64,000 bases of DNA from Polyangiaceae bacterium (GTDB lineage: Bacteria; Myxococcota_A; Polyangia; Polyangiales; Polyangiaceae): NCBI GenBank assembly GCA_025936045.1, contig JAICUB010000001.1:124001-188000 (forward strand). Direction: 5' to 3'. Every line of letters starts with the position of its first letter. Positions within the stretch are counted from its first letter, which is position 1. Under the pieces are notes generated by a model. That model worked only from the letters and a program-made list of their open reading frames with translations, did no database searches and was not told where the DNA came from. This document shows, in pieces, positions 18,513-26,970 of this stretch. The translations under genes and the position numbers were made by a program.

Positions 18513-19487
18513 GTGACAGATCTCGTCAAAGAGTCTTCAACGCAAATCCTTGCCCGCGAAATGGCACTCACGGAGCAGTCGGTCGAACGGCGAAGGCGCA
18601 TCGTCGGGCTCGAGCCGGACGATCTCGCGCGCATCGCGGGCATCCGAGAGGTGGTGCTCGCGCAGGTCGATCATTTCGCCTCGGTCTTCTTCGACTATTT
18701 GAGCGGGATCGAGGAAGGGCGGGTGCTCACGAACAATCGTGCGCTCACCGAACGCGCCCGGGAGCTCAAGCGCTCGCACCTCATTGCGATGGTCGGCGGG
18801 GACTACGGGAGAGCCTACGCCGAGCAGCGGCTCGAGCTCGCCGTTCTTTACGGCCGCGTCGGGCTCGAGCTTCGGGTTTTCATCGCCGCCTTTCACCGCC
18901 TGCTTCGGTCGATTGGGGAGGCGGTGATGAAGAGCACGCCGCAAGCGCCGCTCGAGGCGTTCGCCAGCTTCATGGCGTTGAAGAAGATCGCGTTCTTCGA
19001 TATCGGCGTGATCGTCGACGCGGTCGTGTTCGAGCGCGAGCGGGTGATCCGCCAGCAGCAGGACGCGATTCGTGAACTGTCGACGCCGGTTCTGCAGGTC
19101 CGCGCGCGGCTTTTGCTTCTGCCCATCATTGGCGTGATCGACACGCACCGGGCCCGCCTCATCACGGACAGCCTGTTGAAGGCGATCCGAGCAAACCGTG
19201 CCAAAGTCGTCGTGATGGACGTCACCGGCGTTGCCACGATCGATTCGAAGGTAGCGAACCATCTCATGCAGACCGTCACGGCGGCCAAGTTGATGGGCGC
19301 GTCCGTCATCGTGACGGGCCTCTCCGCGGAGGTGGCGCAATCGCTCGTGGCGCTCGGTATCGACCTCACCACGCTCAATACCATCGGAGATCTCCAGGGC
19401 GGTATGGACGAGGCGGAGCGAGCGCTCGGTTACCGCGTCGTGTCCATGGACCCTCGTCGTGACGGTGCCCCGCTCTCGCCGGGCTGA
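18513..19487 (+). CDS. rsbR: RsbR-like stressosome scaffold: N-terminal globin-coupled-sensor-like domain plus STAS
   Basis: N-term RRRIVGLEPDDLARIAGIREVVLAQVDHFASVFFDYL...GGDYGRAYAEQRLELAVLYGRVGLELRVFIAAFHRLL (sensor-globin-like); C-term VVVMDVTGVATIDSKVANHLMQTVTAAKLMGASVIVTGLSAEVAQSLVALGIDL (RsbR STAS). Confidence 0.88.
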   Translation: MTDLVKESSTQILAREMALTEQSVERRRRIVGLEPDDLARIAGIREVVLAQVDHFASVFFDYLSGIEEGRVLTNNRALTERARELKRSHLIAMVGGDYGRAYAEQRLELAVLYGRVGLELRVFIAAFHRLLRSIGEAVMKSTPQAPLEAFASFMALKKIAFFDIGVIVDAVVFERERVIRQQQDAIRELSTPVLQVRARLLLLPIIGVIDTHRARLITDSLLKAIRANRAKVVVMDVTGVATIDSKVANHLMQTVTAAKLMGASVIVTGLSAEVAQSLVALGIDLTTLNTIGDLQGGMDEAERALGYRVVSMDPRRDGAPLSPG

Positions 19488-19502
19488 GCCGAGAGCCGAC
19501 TC

Positions 19503-19868
19503 ATGCCGGTTCCCGTCCTCAAGCAAGGGAGCGTCCTCATCGCGTCGATCCAGGCGGCGCTGTCGGATCGGGACCTCGTGGAGCTTCGCGACGACCTCGC
19601 CGACCGCGTGGGCCGGCACCGCTCGCGCGGGGTCGTCATCGACGTGACCGCGCTCGACGTGCTCGACTCGTTCGCCACCCGCACGATTCGCAGCATCGCT
19701 TACACCGCGAAGCTGCGCGGCGCGGAGACGGTGGTCGTCGGAATTCAGCCGGAAGTCGCGTTCGCCATGGTCCAGTTGGGTCTGTCACTGGACGGCATCG
19801 AGACAGCGCTCGATCTCGAGGAAGGCATGGCGCTCCTCCAGGCGAGAGAAGCCGAACGTGTCGGATAG
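19503..19868 (+). CDS. rsbS: RsbS-like STAS-domain stressosome protein
   Basis: VPVLKQGSVLIASIQAALSDRDLVELRDDLADRV...VVIDVTALDVLDSFATRTIRSIAYTAKLRGAETVVVGIQPEVAFAMVQLG. Confidence 0.9.
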   Translation: MPVPVLKQGSVLIASIQAALSDRDLVELRDDLADRVGRHRSRGVVIDVTALDVLDSFATRTIRSIAYTAKLRGAETVVVGIQPEVAFAMVQLGLSLDGIETALDLEEGMALLQAREAERVG

Positions 19869-20259
19869 CGTCGTCGTTCCCATCGAGCGCGAGACGGACA
19901 TCGTGTGTGCGCGCCAGAAGGGCCGCGCGCTCGCGGCGGCAGCCGGCTTCCTGAGTACCGACCAGACGCTCCTCGCGACTGCGATTTCGGAGGTCGCGCG
20001 CAACATCGTGAGTTACGCGGGGAAGGGCACGGTGACGTTGCAGACGGTCCAGGAGGGCGGGCGGCGCGGTCTCAGCATCGTCGCGAGCGACAACGGCCCC
20101 GGCATCGAGAACGTGGAGCTTGCCATGCGCGACGGCTATTCGACCGGCAAGAGCCTAGGTCTCGGGCTGCCGGGAGCGAAGCGACTGATGGACTCCTTCG
20201 CGCTCGAGTCCGTGGTCGGGGTCGGTACCAAGGTCACGATGACCAAATGGCTCCGCTGA
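19858..20259 (+). CDS. rsbT: RsbT-like serine kinase
   Basis: ATAISEVARNIVSYAGKGTVTL...SIVASDNGPGIENVELAMRDGYSTGKSLGLGLPGAKRLMDSFALESVVGVGTKVTMTKW; overlaps rsbS end. Confidence 0.9.
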   Translation: MSDSVVVPIERETDIVCARQKGRALAAAAGFLSTDQTLLATAISEVARNIVSYAGKGTVTLQTVQEGGRRGLSIVASDNGPGIENVELAMRDGYSTGKSLGLGLPGAKRLMDSFALESVVGVGTKVTMTKWLR

Positions 20260-20879
20260 CCGACGCAGACCCGCTCGTCGCTTCGATCCTCGACTGGGGG
20301 GTCGCTGCTTCGGCGTTGGACGGGGTCAAGTCCGGCGACTTGCACGTGGTTGCGCCGTGGGCGCACGGCGCCGTGCTCGCGGTGATCGACGGCCTCGGGC
20401 ATGGTCCCGAAGCGGCGGAGGCGGCCGAGGTTGCGGCGCTCATCTTGAAGCAACACGCCGATTCTCCCGTCGAAGACCTGGTCCGACGCTGTCATGCGGG
20501 ACTCGCCAAGACACGGGGGGCGGCGATGACCTTGGCGTCGATCGACGCACGCCGCTCGACCCTCAGCTGGTGCGGGATCGGCAACGTCGACGGCGTTTTG
20601 CTGCGCGCGCGCCTCGAGCCAGGGCGCGCGCACGAGGCCGTGCCCGCACGGGGCGGCGTCGTCGGCTATCGGCTGCCGCAGTTCAGAATCAACGAGCTTG
20701 CCTTGTTTCCGAGCGATGTCGTCGTGTTCGCGAGCGACGGCATCGAGAGTGGGTTCACGCGCCACGTCGAGCTCGAGTGTAGCGCTCAAGAGATCGCGGA
20801 GACGATTTTTTCGCGTGACGCGAAGACCACCGACGACGCGCTCGTGCTCGTCGCCCGTTACCTCGGAGGGCCTGCATGA
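20247..20879 (+). CDS. rsbX: RsbX-like PP2C/SpoIIE phosphatase
   Basis: ATG 20247 overlaps rsbT stop; DWGVAASALDGVKSGDLHVVAPWAHGAVLAVIDGLGHGPEAAEAA...VVVFASDGIESGF, PP2C Asp motifs. Confidence 0.85.
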   Translation: MAPLTDADPLVASILDWGVAASALDGVKSGDLHVVAPWAHGAVLAVIDGLGHGPEAAEAAEVAALILKQHADSPVEDLVRRCHAGLAKTRGAAMTLASIDARRSTLSWCGIGNVDGVLLRARLEPGRAHEAVPARGGVVGYRLPQFRINELALFPSDVVVFASDGIESGFTRHVELECSAQEIAETIFSRDAKTTDDALVLVARYLGGPA

Positions 20880-21967
20880 GCGACAGCCTCGCGCCAGAAT
20901 ACCTGACCGCGCTCTCCGATCATCTGAGGCAGGAGAACGAGGGCTCGCTCAGTCGGGCTTACGAGCTCGGCCGCGCCGCGCTCGCCGCGGAGCTCGGCAT
21001 CCTGGATACGCTTTCGCTTTACGAGGCGGCGTTCCGCCAACTGGTCCTGTCCGCGCCGAGCTCGGAGCAACCACGTGTCGCCGACGCGGTGATCAACTTC
21101 TTTCGCGAGCTCTTGTCACCGTACGAGATGACGTTTCGCGGCTACCGCGACGCCAACATCGAGCTCCGGCGTCTGAATCTCGAGCTCATCCGAACCAATG
21201 CCGAGCTCCAGGCCAAGCAAGTGCAGCTCATCCAGTCCGCCAAGATGGCTTCTTTGGGTGAGCTCGTCGCCGGCATCGCGCACGAGATCAACAATCCTCT
21301 GGCGTACGTGCTCAGCCACTTGAAGACGACGAGCGCGAGTCTCGCGCGGCTCGAAGCGACGGGCGGCGTCGAGCCGTCGAGTGAGCAACATGAATTGCTC
21401 GAAAGAGCACGCGATCGCATCGCACACAGCCAATCGGGCGCCGAGCGGATCCGCGAGTTGGTGCTGAAGCTACGCACGTTTTCGCGCCTGGACGAGGGCG
21501 AGCGGAAGACGGTGAGCGTTCGCGAGTCGATCCTCTCCGTCCTGACGATCCTCGAGCACCGTTGCAAGGAGCGGATAGAGGTACGAACGACCTTCGGCGA
21601 GCCGGATCTCGTGGAATGTTTTCCGAGCTTGCTGAATCAAGCCATCATGAACCTCGTGGCCAACGCGATCGACGCCATCGAGGGGACGGGGACGATTTCC
21701 ATCGCCGCGGGCCGTCACGGGGCATCATACGAGATTTCGGTGACCGACAGCGGGCGGGGCATCCCGGAGAACCTGCGCGAGCGCGTGCTCGAGCCCTTTT
21801 TCACGACCAAACCGATCGGCCAAGGGACGGGGCTCGGCCTCAGCATCACGCATTCGATCGCGCAGAAGCATGGCGGAACCGTCGAGCTCGCTGCGAGCGA
21901 GGCGGGAGGGACGGTGGCGACGATCCGTTTCCCGCTTTCCGAGACGACGCTCGTGCGGTCGGAGTGA
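20876..21967 (+). CDS. Histidine kinase with RsbU_N-like N-terminal domain
   Basis: N-term YLTALSDHLRQENEGSLSRAYELGRAALAAELGILDTLSLYEAAFRQLV...YEMTFRGYRDANIELRRLN resembles the RsbU N-terminal (RsbT-binding) domain; MASLGELVAGIAHEINNPLAYVLSHL H-box; HATPase GTGLGLSITHSIAQKHGG; ATGA overlap with upstream phosphatase. Confidence 0.88.
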   Translation: MSDSLAPEYLTALSDHLRQENEGSLSRAYELGRAALAAELGILDTLSLYEAAFRQLVLSAPSSEQPRVADAVINFFRELLSPYEMTFRGYRDANIELRRLNLELIRTNAELQAKQVQLIQSAKMASLGELVAGIAHEINNPLAYVLSHLKTTSASLARLEATGGVEPSSEQHELLERARDRIAHSQSGAERIRELVLKLRTFSRLDEGERKTVSVRESILSVLTILEHRCKERIEVRTTFGEPDLVECFPSLLNQAIMNLVANAIDAIEGTGTISIAAGRHGASYEISVTDSGRGIPENLRERVLEPFFTTKPIGQGTGLGLSITHSIAQKHGGTVELAASEAGGTVATIRFPLSETTLVRSE

Positions 21968-21972
21968 GACGA

Positions 21973-24660
21973 CTACTTGCCGGCGGGCGTGTTCGGGGCT
22001 TCCGAGCCCCGCAGGCGTTCCGGACGTAGGCTCGCCTTCCGGCGTGCCGAGCGGCTGCTGCGAGGGGGAGCTACGTCGGGCACCTGCACCGCGAGCTTCG
22101 GAAAAACGAAGCGGAAGCGCGTGCCCTTACCGGCCTGAGTGACGACCTCCACGTCGCCCCCGGCCTCGCGACAAGCGCTCACGACGGCGCCGAGACCTAC
22201 ACCGCGTCCGGAAACGCTCGTGGCCTCGCTGCGCGTGGTAACGCCGTCCTGGAACATGGCTTCCAGGAGGTCCGCGCGCGACGCGGCCTTCATGCCGCGC
22301 TCTTCGCAGACCGTCCGGAGCCGCGTGAAATCGATGCCGCCTCCGTCATCGGCGAGCTCGACCGCGAGCCCGCCGCTCGCGAGAGCGCTCGTACGCAGGA
22401 TGAGCTGGCCGGCGGCGGGCTTGCCCTGCGTGCGCCGCTCTTCGGCACCGTCGATGCCGTGGTCGACCGCGTTTCGGACCACGTGGATGAGCGAGGTCCA
22501 AAAATCCTCGAGCGCGCCCGGCATGACGCGCAGGCGGTTATGCTCGACGTGCACGTCGACGCGCTTGCCTATTCGTTCCGCCACGCGCTCCGCCTGGACC
22601 GCGAGGCGTCCCAAGAGCAGCGACGCTGACGTCCACTTGAAGGATTCGACGAGCGCGATGAGGTGCCCGTAGTCGCGCCGCTGGCGCAAACCCTGCACGA
22701 GCTCGGTGAAATCCCCCTCGTTGATCTCGAGGCCGGCGTCTGCGGTGAGGACGTCCTCGATGCGCCCGAGCCGGCTGCGCCAGAACTGCGACAGCGTCTT
22801 CGCCTCCTCGAGCCGCAGCGTGTCGTCGCGCTCGGCGAGCGTGTCTTCGAGCTCGTGGCAGCGCGCCGCGACGCTTTCCATGCCGTAGACGGCGGTGTTG
22901 CCCTTCAGGGTATGCAGCGCCCGCAGCGCCTGTTCGCGCTCGGGCTCGGCGAGGAGCTCGGCGAGCAGGCGTTCCCCGTCGCCCACGAACGAGCGGAAGC
23001 CCTGCTTGTCTTTCAGCAGGTGCGCGAGGAGTTGATGCTGCTCGCGAGCGTCGCGCTCGCGTGCCTCGGCGGCGACTTCGTGCGTGATGTCGCGAACGAC
23101 GACCAGCACGCGCTGGAAACGCCCCGCTTCGAGCACCTGGCGGTAGTCCAACGCGAACACCCTGCCGGCCTTTTCGAAGCGTCTCGGCATGCAGTCGGCC
23201 GAGACTTCGAAAGGCAGCAGATCCTCCGCGAGCTGTTCGTAGCCGAGCTCGAAGCGTCGCTGGAGCGCCGGCTCCTCGGGGAACAGATAGCGCGAAACGC
23301 TGGTCTCCGCGGCAGCCTCGCCGAACCACGCGAGCGCGGCGTGCGAGCACTCCCCCGCGACGCGGCCCGTGAGATCGGCCGGGATGAGCGCCTCGCTCAT
23401 GGCGTCGAGCACGAGCCGCATCGAGCGCTCGCGAGCCACGAGGGCCGCCGAACGTTCCGCGACGAGGTGCTCGAGACCCTCGTTCATCGACTTGAGATCG
23501 TGACTGAGCGATTCGAGCTCGTGATTTTGCGCGCGGAGGCCGTGAACGCTCTCGCGCAGGCGGCGCGCCGTGTGAAATGCGACGCCGATGGCGACTACGA
23601 AAGCAGCCATCGACAAAAGACGCGCCGTCCAAGCCGCCCGCGCGGCGGACCGTGTCGCCGCCTGCGTCTCGTGAGCCACGATCTTTTCCAGCGACTCGAG
23701 CTCGCTCGAAATGCCGAGCGCGCTCCGGGCCATCGTCGCTCTGAGCTCGGCGGCCTCGGCAGCCTCGCTCAGCACGTGCCGGCGGAGCTCGACGAGGCTC
23801 TGCGCGTCGCCAGTTCCGTCGATTTCCCCGGCGATGCTCTCGAACCGACCCTGCATTTTCGCCACGCGCGCGACGGCGTCTTTGGCGTCGAGCGTGGCCC
23901 GGAGCACGCGGAGCTTCGTGCGCGCGTGAGAGAGATTCGGCGCGAGTTGATTGGCGACGGTCGAGTTCAGCTCGTCCTCGCCGCGCGCGAGCTCGATCGT
24001 CCCGACGAGCTCACCGAGCTCCAGGACGGCGATCACGAACTCTTCGGCCGCATCCTGCTGCGCGCGCGCGTTGCCGCGCACGACGGCGTCCGCGGACGCG
24101 CCGGCCGCGACGCGCCTGAGCTCGAGCACGTATTCGAGGTGGGCGACGCCGGCAACGGCTCGCGCCTCTTGGATCAACTGCTCGAGCTCCGTCTTCATGC
24201 TCGCCCTCCGCGTTTCGAGCTGAGCTTCGAACCCGAGGCGAGTGTGGGCGCTGGCGAGCAGTGCCGCGTCGGTGCCGAGGACGTCGCGCGTGCTCGTGCC
24301 GAGCACGGCATCCTCGTGCGCTGCCGCGGCCGCGCCCGTGATTTCGGGTAGCGCCCGGCCGAGCAGCGCGCGTGAATCGGCGAGACCACGCTCGATGGGC
24401 GCGCGGTTCAGTAGCGGGGCGAGCTCCGTTTCGGAGCGCGCGGAGAGGACCTGCACTTGCCGTTCGAACAAGCCCGAAACGGCGTGGCGAAGCCCCGCGA
24501 TGCCCTGCTGTGCAGGCATGGTCGAGGTGCCGAGCCGCTCGAGCGTGCCCCCGAGCGAACGTTCGACGCCGACGAGCACGAGCACGAGCACGGCGAGCAA
24601 AAGTCCGACCGCGACTCCGAGGGAGACCAGGTTGGCTTCGATCGAACGGAGCTTCTTCAC
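21973..24660 (-). CDS. Membrane CheA-like histidine kinase with Hpt domain (no CheW-like domain seen)
   Basis: N-term TM LLLAVLVLVLVGVE, coiled-coil sensor, Hpt LRALHTLKGNTAVYGMESVAARCHELEDTLAERDD, HATPase HVVRNAVDHGIDGAEERRTQGKP...GRGVGLGAVVSACREAGG. Confidence 0.88.
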   Translation of the reverse strand: MKKLRSIEANLVSLGVAVGLLLAVLVLVLVGVERSLGGTLERLGTSTMPAQQGIAGLRHAVSGLFERQVQVLSARSETELAPLLNRAPIERGLADSRALLGRALPEITGAAAAAHEDAVLGTSTRDVLGTDAALLASAHTRLGFEAQLETRRASMKTELEQLIQEARAVAGVAHLEYVLELRRVAAGASADAVVRGNARAQQDAAEEFVIAVLELGELVGTIELARGEDELNSTVANQLAPNLSHARTKLRVLRATLDAKDAVARVAKMQGRFESIAGEIDGTGDAQSLVELRRHVLSEAAEAAELRATMARSALGISSELESLEKIVAHETQAATRSAARAAWTARLLSMAAFVVAIGVAFHTARRLRESVHGLRAQNHELESLSHDLKSMNEGLEHLVAERSAALVARERSMRLVLDAMSEALIPADLTGRVAGECSHAALAWFGEAAAETSVSRYLFPEEPALQRRFELGYEQLAEDLLPFEVSADCMPRRFEKAGRVFALDYRQVLEAGRFQRVLVVVRDITHEVAAEARERDAREQHQLLAHLLKDKQGFRSFVGDGERLLAELLAEPEREQALRALHTLKGNTAVYGMESVAARCHELEDTLAERDDTLRLEEAKTLSQFWRSRLGRIEDVLTADAGLEINEGDFTELVQGLRQRRDYGHLIALVESFKWTSASLLLGRLAVQAERVAERIGKRVDVHVEHNRLRVMPGALEDFWTSLIHVVRNAVDHGIDGAEERRTQGKPAAGQLILRTSALASGGLAVELADDGGGIDFTRLRTVCEERGMKAASRADLLEAMFQDGVTTRSEATSVSGRGVGLGAVVSACREAGGDVEVVTQAGKGTRFRFVFPKLAVQVPDVAPPRSSRSARRKASLRPERLRGSEAPNTPAGK

Positions 24661-25874
24661 TTGACCCCGAGCTCCTTCCAGTTGGAAAAAGCGTGGAACT
24701 CGCCGTGGTGGATCACGGTGGGCCAGACCGCGGAGCTGAAGCCGTGGCGCGCTTTGGAGAGCCTCTGTTTCGGCCCGAGCCCGAGGTCGAACTCGGCGCC
24801 CGATTCCGCGGCGTTCACGAAACCTTCCGGCGTCGGATTGCCCGCGCTCTGCTTCAACACCTCGGCGAACGCGCGGCCCACGATGAAGCCCTCGAGTGTC
24901 ACGAAGCCCGGCTCGAGCCCGGACTCACGGTACTCGGTCAAGACGGGCAGGTCGGCGGTCCAGAGCGGGACGACCTGCGTGACGACGACACCTTCCGCTT
25001 CCGAGCCGAGCTCCTTCTGCAGATCCGCGCTCCCCACGAACGAGACGTTGACGAAGATGGCGTCGAGCCCGCTCTTCTTCGCGAGGCGAATGAATTTCGC
25101 GCACGGCTTGTACGCGCCGATCATGATGACCGCTTTCGGGTGCACGCGAGGGTCGAGCAGGCGCGCGAGCGCGTCCTCGACGTCGAGGGTGTTCCTCGTA
25201 TAGCGACCGTGCGGGAGCTCCTCGCTGTGTTTGAAGCCGTGCGCCTCGAGCGCCTTCATCGCGCCGGCGAAACCGGCGTCGCCGTAGGCGTCGTCTTGCG
25301 TGAAGAAGCCCAGGTCCTTCGGGTCGAGGTGGCGGTCCTCGAGCAAGCCGCGCACCATTTCCGCCGTCTCGTCGGCGTAGCTCGCGCGCACGTTGAAGAC
25401 GTAGTGGTCCGGCGGATTTTTGCGCAGCACGCCCGCGCCCGTGAAAGCTCCGAAGAGGGGGACGTGCTTTTCGTTGACGATGGGCACCGTGACCACCGCG
25501 GTCGGCGTCCCGACGTTGCCGACGACGGCGATGACGTGCTCCTCGTCGATGAGCTTGCGCACGTTCGGGCCGGCGCGGCTCGGCTCGTATCGATCGTCGA
25601 GCGCAACGAGCTCGAGCTTGTGTCCGCCGATGCCCCCTCCGCGGTTCACGCGCTCGAAGTAGGCCTCGACGCCCGCGCGCATGCCTTGGCCGAGGCCCTG
25701 CGCGGGACCGGAGAGCGCGGTCGACATGCCAATCTTGAGCGTCGGCCCCTCGGCGCGCGCGGAGGCGCTCCCGAGCAGCAAAAACAATGCGAGCGATGCA
25801 GCGGTGTGACGCAACGAGAGGCCCCTGGCTGGACCGAGGACAATCGGCATTACGACTGGAAGTATCGCCGACAT
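24657..25874 (-). CDS. ABC-type branched-chain-amino-acid-like periplasmic binding protein (Peripla_BP_6)
   Basis: Signal peptide SLALFLLLGSASARAEGPTLKIGMSTALSGPAQGLGQGMRAGVEAYFERVNRGGGIGGHKLELVALDDRYEPSRAGPNVRKLI; overlaps kinase start by 4 bp. Confidence 0.92.
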   Translation of the reverse strand: MSAILPVVMPIVLGPARGLSLRHTAASLALFLLLGSASARAEGPTLKIGMSTALSGPAQGLGQGMRAGVEAYFERVNRGGGIGGHKLELVALDDRYEPSRAGPNVRKLIDEEHVIAVVGNVGTPTAVVTVPIVNEKHVPLFGAFTGAGVLRKNPPDHYVFNVRASYADETAEMVRGLLEDRHLDPKDLGFFTQDDAYGDAGFAGAMKALEAHGFKHSEELPHGRYTRNTLDVEDALARLLDPRVHPKAVIMIGAYKPCAKFIRLAKKSGLDAIFVNVSFVGSADLQKELGSEAEGVVVTQVVPLWTADLPVLTEYRESGLEPGFVTLEGFIVGRAFAEVLKQSAGNPTPEGFVNAAESGAEFDLGLGPKQRLSKARHGFSSAVWPTVIHHGEFHAFSNWKELGVK

Positions 25875-26012
25875 AAGGCCATCCGCGGATACCGAGGTGG
25901 GTGCAGCGCGGTCGCGGCCCGACAGCGGGAATCGTCGGACATTTCCCGAGAATCGCGTGTCACTTAATCGGGACTCCGGACCGACCGTTGTGAGAGTCGA
26001 GGGTCAGTATTC

Positions 26013-26561
26013 GTGGTCAGCGCGCCGGCGGTCCCCAATCCCGTTTTTCAGCTCATCGTATCGCAGCTCGAGGCAGCGGCGATGGAGCTCTTCGACGCGT
26101 ATCGTATCGCCGTTCGCAAGAGTGAGGTGGCGCGCGGCGTGGGCGCGTCTGCGAGCGAGCCTTCGAACCTCGCCGTGGTCGGGTTCGTCGGAGAAGGCAT
26201 CCGCGGCTCGCTCGTGATGGTCGCTCGCGAATCGAGCGTGCTCGCTTGGCTCGAGGCGATGGGAGAGACGAGCGCCGACTGCGCCGATGTGCTGGGCGAG
26301 TTCGCCAACATGTTGCTCGGCCGACTGAAGACCCGGCTGATTCCGGAAGGTCTGCCGGTCCAAATCTCGACTCCGACGACTGGTTCCGGGAACCTGCGGC
26401 TCTCGATTCCCCCCGTGCTCTCGAAATGGCTCGTGCTCGAGGGCGAGGACTGGGAGCTCCGAATCCGGATCGATACGACGTTCGAGCCGCAGTTCGCGCT
26501 CCGCGAAAGGCGCTCGACGGAAGCCGCCCCGGCGCAGGCCGGCGAAGCGATCTTTTTTTAG
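26013..26561 (+). CDS. CheX-like phosphatase-domain protein
   Basis: VVGFVGEGIRGSLVMVARESSVLAWLEAMG...DCADVLGEFANMLLGRLKTRL; conserved ExxN (EFAN). Confidence 0.75.
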   Translation: MVSAPAVPNPVFQLIVSQLEAAAMELFDAYRIAVRKSEVARGVGASASEPSNLAVVGFVGEGIRGSLVMVARESSVLAWLEAMGETSADCADVLGEFANMLLGRLKTRLIPEGLPVQISTPTTGSGNLRLSIPPVLSKWLVLEGEDWELRIRIDTTFEPQFALRERRSTEAAPAQAGEAIFF

Positions 26562-26576
26562 GCACGGCGAAACACG

Positions 26577-26948
26577 ATGACAACCAGCATTCTCGTGATC
26601 GACGACTCGATGATGGTCAGAAAGCAAGTGGCGAACGCCCTCAAGGCGCAGGGCTACGTCGTGCTCGAAGCAGTGGACGGCGTGGACGCGCTCGCGAAGC
26701 TCGAGGCGACGCCGGGAACGCGACTGATCGTGTGCGACGTGAACATGCCGCGCATGAACGGACTCGAGTTTCTGGAACAGCTTTCGGCGCGGAAGGTGGC
26801 CGTCCCCGTCGTGATGCTCACGACCGAAGGGCAGCCGGAGCTCATTCAGCGTGCGAAGGCGCTCGGAGCCATCGGCTGGCTCGTGAAGCCGTTCAAGCCC
26901 GAGCTTTTACTCGCGACCGCCAAGAAGCTCGCGCCTACCGGAACGTGA
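26577..26948 (+). CDS. CheY-like single-domain response regulator
   Basis: ILVIDDSMMVRKQVANALKAQGY...IVCDVNMPRMNGLEFLEQL...VVMLTTEGQ...GWLVKPF; all canonical receiver residues. Confidence 0.93.
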   Translation: MTTSILVIDDSMMVRKQVANALKAQGYVVLEAVDGVDALAKLEATPGTRLIVCDVNMPRMNGLEFLEQLSARKVAVPVVMLTTEGQPELIQRAKALGAIGWLVKPFKPELLLATAKKLAPTGT

Positions 26949-26970
26949 GCATGGCGAGGAGCGGGTAGCC

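Noticed and set aside
22663-24351. 562-aa plus-strand ORF opposite the CheA-like kinase
   Set aside because: Antisense shadow ORF; composition is Arg/Glu/Ala-biased with no family motif, while the minus strand holds Hpt and HATPase
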